Shown: piece after piece, positions 13,430 to 15,726 of the stretch
Position numbering within the stretch: position 1 is the first letter of the stretch
Layout: the number at the start of each line of letters is the position of its first letter
Origin: Clostridiales bacterium
GTDB lineage: Bacteria > Bacillota > Clostridia > Oscillospirales > QAKW01
Direction of reading: 5' to 3'
DNA: 15,726 nt
Assembly (NCBI GenBank): GCA_003343605.1
Contig: QAKW01000009.1
Coordinates: forward strand, 1 to 15,726
Notes under the pieces: generated by a model
Told to the model about the DNA's origin: nothing
The model's input: the letters and a program-made list of their open reading frames with translations, nothing else
Database searches by the model: none
Made by a program: the position numbers and the translations under genes

Positions 13430-13991
13430 AGAGCGCCTTCAGCGGCACGATTTGCGCGCCCAGAAGGGCAGCCTCTTCCTCCAGATGGGTCACCAGCAGA
13501 ATCGCGCCGGTCCACTCGCTTAAAATCAGCGCGGCCGCCTGGCGCTTTGCCTGCCCATCAAGCCCATTGAAGGGTTCATCCAGTGCCAGCAGCGGCGCGG
13601 GGGTGCAGAGCGCGCGCACTATCGCTACCCGGCGCTTCATGCCGCCGGAAAGGGCGGCCGGATATTCCGCAAGCACATCGCAAAGCCCCAGCCGGCCGAG
13701 CAGGGCGGCCGCCTCTTTTTCCCGGTGTGCGGCAAGCGCCGCATTCTGCAATACGGTTTTATGAGAGAGCAGCCGGTCTTCCTGAAATACCGCGGCCACC
13801 GGCCGGGGCGGATCGGTAATTTTGCCCGCGGCGGGGCGCTCCAGCCCCATCAGCAGCCGGAGCAGGGTTGTTTTGCCGCAGCCGGAGGGGCCCATCAGCG
13901 CGATGCGGGCGCCGGGCGGAATCACAAGGGAAAAATCGCGGATTACTTCTCTTTCCGGATAGGAAAACGATACCTTTTCAAATCCGATCAT
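13428..13991 (-). CDS. ABC transporter ATP-binding protein, SsuB/TauB-like
   Basis: The nucleotide-binding subunit of an importer in the nitrate/sulfonate/taurine class. Complete motif set: Walker A at 34-41 (GPSGCGKT), Q-loop glutamine at 70 (FQEDRLL), signature LSGGM at 114-118, Walker B ending DE at 138-139, D-loop (NGLD) and switch histidine at 169 (VTHLEEE). It is 187 residues, clearly shorter than usual members (about 240-260): the C-terminal part after the H-loop is nearly absent. All catalytic motifs remain, so it is probably active. The start, with GGAGGAG upstream, overlaps the permease stop by 4 bases. Substrate cannot be deduced because no binding protein is in the window. Confidence 0.92.
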   Translation of the reverse strand: MIGFEKVSFSYPEREVIRDFSLVIPPGARIALMGPSGCGKTTLLRLLMGLERPAAGKITDPPRPVAAVFQEDRLLSHKTVLQNAALAAHREKEAAALLGRLGLCDVLAEYPAALSGGMKRRVAIVRALCTPAPLLALDEPFNGLDGQAKRQAAALILSEWTGAILLVTHLEEEAALLGAQIVPLKAL

Positions 13992-14749
13992 GGCTTCTCC
14001 TCCTTTAAAGCAAGCTGCAGGATGGTTTCAAGCCCCAAAGAGAGCAGCGCAATCACCACCGTGAGCGCAAAAACAGCGGGTGTTTCCAGCGTGACCTTTG
14101 CAGTTTGCAGCAGGGAACCCAGCGAATATTTGGGCTTGCAGATCACCTCGGCGGCAACACCGCTCTTCCAGGCAAAGCCCAGCCCGGTAATACACGCCGA
14201 TTTAAAATAAGGGCGCAGCGCCGGCAGCCGGATTTCGCGCCAGATCCGCGCGCCGGAGAGCCCCAGCACCCGCCCCATTTCCAGCTCTTTGGCATCGAGA
14301 TGCGCCATGCCGGCCCGAATATTGCCCCAGAATACCGGCAAAACCATTAAAAATGAAATAAAAACTGGCAAAAACGGCGTTTGAATCCAAACCAGGGCCA
14401 AAATGATAAAAGAGGCTACCGGAACCGAGCGGATCAGATGGAGCAGGGGGGAAAACAGCCAATCAAAAAAACGGAAGCGGAAGGAGAGAATCCCCCCCAG
14501 GCAGCCCGCGGCGGCGGCCAGCAAAAAGCCGCCGGTAATCCGCAGCATCGAAATGCCCGCCGCTTTCCAGAATGCTTTTTGGGTAAACAGCGCGCCCAGC
14601 GCCCGCAGTGTTTCCATCGGTGAGGGAACCAGCAGCTCTTTATTGAGCGCGCGGCTGATCAGCGCCCAAACCAGAATCCAGAAGATCACGCCGGTAAGGC
14701 TGCGCATCAATTTTCGGGCCGGGCCGGAGGCGGCTTTCCAGGTGTTCAT
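13988..14749 (-). CDS. ABC transporter permease, SsuC/TauC-like
   Basis: A 253-residue membrane protein of the BPD_transp_1 family with about six hydrophobic segments: about 18-36, then segments around 70-90, 105-125 and 125-145, and two near the C-terminus. The ATPase-coupling EAA loop is visible as EMGRVLGLSGARIWREIRLP, about residues 157-176. The closest types are permeases for sulfonates, taurine, nitrate or riboflavin/thiamine precursors. AGGAG lies before ATG 14749. The start overlaps the patatin stop by 4 bases, and its end overlaps the ATPase start, so the three genes form one tightly coupled unit. The usual substrate-binding lipoprotein is missing next to it and may be encoded elsewhere. 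Confidence 0.92.
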   Translation of the reverse strand: MNTWKAASGPARKLMRSLTGVIFWILVWALISRALNKELLVPSPMETLRALGALFTQKAFWKAAGISMLRITGGFLLAAAAGCLGGILSFRFRFFDWLFSPLLHLIRSVPVASFIILALVWIQTPFLPVFISFLMVLPVFWGNIRAGMAHLDAKELEMGRVLGLSGARIWREIRLPALRPYFKSACITGLGFAWKSGVAAEVICKPKYSLGSLLQTAKVTLETPAVFALTVVIALLSLGLETILQLALKEEKP

Positions 14750-15603
14750 TTACTCTCCTTTTTTTCGCTGAGCCAGCGCTTTAAATCTTTTATGCGCGCA
14801 CGCGCGTCTTTTTGGCCGAGTTCATACTGGGCGGTAAGGCGCGCGGGATTTTTTTCGGTGCGCCCGATATGCAGATCTTCTGAGGGGCGCAGCAGAAAAA
14901 TTTCCCCCCGCCGCTCCAGCTCTTCCAGCAAAACAAGCGTATGATTATAAACAAGGTGGCGGTTCTGCATCATTTCCACCAGCGCCGGGTAAGAACGGTA
15001 AAGCCGTTTGACCAGCGCGGGATTCTGGGGCTTTTTCTGATACCCCGCGGGGCGGGTTAAAACAACGATGTTCCGTTCATAGCCCAGCGCGCGGAAGGCC
15101 CGGATGGGAATACTATCGGCAATGCCGCCATCAAGATATTTTCCGCCGTTGATTTCAACAATTTTTGAAACCAGCGGCATCGAAGCGGAAGCCCGCATCC
15201 AATCCATCTCTTTTTTCAAATCGATGCAGTGGTGATAAACCGCCCGGCCGGTGGCAAGATCGGTGCAGGCCACGTAAAACGCCATCGGCGAGCGGGCAAA
15301 GGCTTCAAAATCAAAGGGATCCAGCCGGTCCGGTATATCATGGTAGCAAAATTGCTCGCCAACCATGCTGCCGGTGGTCATCAGGGAATAAAGGCTGAAA
15401 AAGCGCTTGTCCCTGCTGTATTTTTTATAATAACGGATGCTGCGGCCGGGCTGGCCGGAAATAAAACAGCTTCCGTGAATCGCGCCGGCGGAAACGCCGA
15501 TCACGCCCTCCGGCCGGATCTCTTCTTCCCAGAAAACATCCAAAACACCGGCCGTATAAATGCCGCGCATGGCGCCGCCTTCCAAAACCATTCCAGTTTT
15601 CAT
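14746..15603 (-). CDS. Patatin-like phospholipase (YjjU-like)
   Basis: A 285-residue serine lipid hydrolase of the patatin family. The oxyanion glycine loop is GGAMRG (residues 9-14), the nucleophile is S38 in GVSAG, and the dyad aspartate is D158 in LDGG. All are present, so hydrolase activity (lysophospholipase or acyl-ester hydrolase) is expected. There is no signal peptide, so it is probably cytoplasmic or membrane-associated. The C-terminal 40 residues are highly charged. It is the first gene of a coupled operon with an ABC permease and ATPase; whether lipid hydrolysis relates to transport is unknown. The start ATG 15603 follows directly after the T-run of a terminator-like hairpin; a second in-frame ATG at 15591 has no ribosome binding site. 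Confidence 0.93.
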   Translation of the reverse strand: MKTGMVLEGGAMRGIYTAGVLDVFWEEEIRPEGVIGVSAGAIHGSCFISGQPGRSIRYYKKYSRDKRFFSLYSLMTTGSMVGEQFCYHDIPDRLDPFDFEAFARSPMAFYVACTDLATGRAVYHHCIDLKKEMDWMRASASMPLVSKIVEINGGKYLDGGIADSIPIRAFRALGYERNIVVLTRPAGYQKKPQNPALVKRLYRSYPALVEMMQNRHLVYNHTLVLLEELERRGEIFLLRPSEDLHIGRTEKNPARLTAQYELGQKDARARIKDLKRWLSEKKESK

Positions 15604-15646
15604 AAAAAAGCCTCTTCTTTCTCCGAAAAAGGATGAAAGAAGAGGC
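15604..15646 (-). terminator. Terminator-like hairpin containing the patatin Shine-Dalgarno
   Basis: On minus, GCCTCTTCTTTC (15646-15635) pairs perfectly with GAAAGAAGAGGC (15621-15610) over 12 bp, with further pairing in the 13-base loop. TTTTTT and then the patatin ATG follow directly. The GAGG ribosome binding site, 7 bases before the ATG, is inside the 3' arm. It can end the upstream transcript and also hide the patatin start. Confidence 0.8.
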
Positions 15647-15664
15647 CTGTTTTACGCCACAGGA

Positions 15665-15726
15665 TCAGGCGCCGTAATAAAAACCGTCTTCAGGCATGGC
15701 GCCGCCGACCGAGGCGGGGTTTGCAT
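15665..15726 (-). CDS. C-terminal end of an unidentified protein, rest outside window
   Basis: The minus-strand frame from the right edge reads ANPASVGGAMPEDGFYYGA and stops at TGA 15667-15665, 18 bases before the terminator hairpin. Its position right before a terminator and its composition favour a true C-terminus over chance. Nineteen residues are too few to name a family. Confidence 0.45.
   Translation of the reverse strand, partial: ANPASVGGAMPEDGFYYGA

Noticed and set aside
1..15726. CRISPR arrays, tRNA or rRNA genes, insertion sequences
   Set aside because: No regularly spaced repeats, cloverleaf-forming segments, rRNA signatures or transposase motifs were seen on either strand.

Overview
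The window comes from the chromosome of an endospore-forming Bacillota bacterium, most likely an anaerobic Clostridia species, possibly from a gut habitat. Evidence: a spoVAC-spoVAD-spoVAE operon, a clostridial-type threonyl-tRNA synthetase, S-layer homology repeats on a surface papain-family protease, strong Shine-Dalgarno sequences throughout, and a DUF4143 ATPase and AbiE remnant of types common in gut Firmicutes. The species cannot be named from sequence alone. The backbone is GC-rich; a visibly AT-rich accessory block runs from about 6.35 to 10.26 kb.

Left backbone (1-6340): the 3' part of a secreted C1A peptidase with three C-terminal SLH repeats (2-2419); thrS, with its own near-consensus promoter inside the end of the previous gene and a strong terminator after it; then a monocistronic family 2 glycoside hydrolase with its own promoter, ending in a bidirectional terminator.

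AT-rich block (6340-10260): a minus-strand AAA_14/DUF4143 ATPase; a roughly 370-base stretch without genes but with several hairpins; a divergent cluster of four small XRE-type regulators (two coupled on minus, two on plus) around a shared control region with matched inverted repeats; and a decayed AbiE toxin-antitoxin locus in which the antitoxin has an in-frame stop and the toxin is reduced to its N-terminal start. No integrase, transposase or intact effector gene is visible.

Right backbone (10260-15726): minus-strand spoVAC-spoVAD-spoVAE, which form the dipicolinic acid channel machinery of the spore; an AT-rich leader with a perfect consensus promoter, a strong ribosome binding site and an apparently frameshifted small ORF, followed by a plus-strand lipoprotein of unknown function; a strong bidirectional terminator; then a tightly overlapping minus-strand operon of patatin-like phospholipase, SsuC-type permease and SsuB-type ATPase. 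The patatin start codon lies directly after a terminator-shaped hairpin that also contains its Shine-Dalgarno. The last 62 bases hold the C-terminus of another minus-strand protein.

No clearly new complete system is visible. The observations most worth following are the four-regulator cluster and its operators, the AbiE relic, the hairpin at the patatin start and the broken leader ORF at 12.4 kb.
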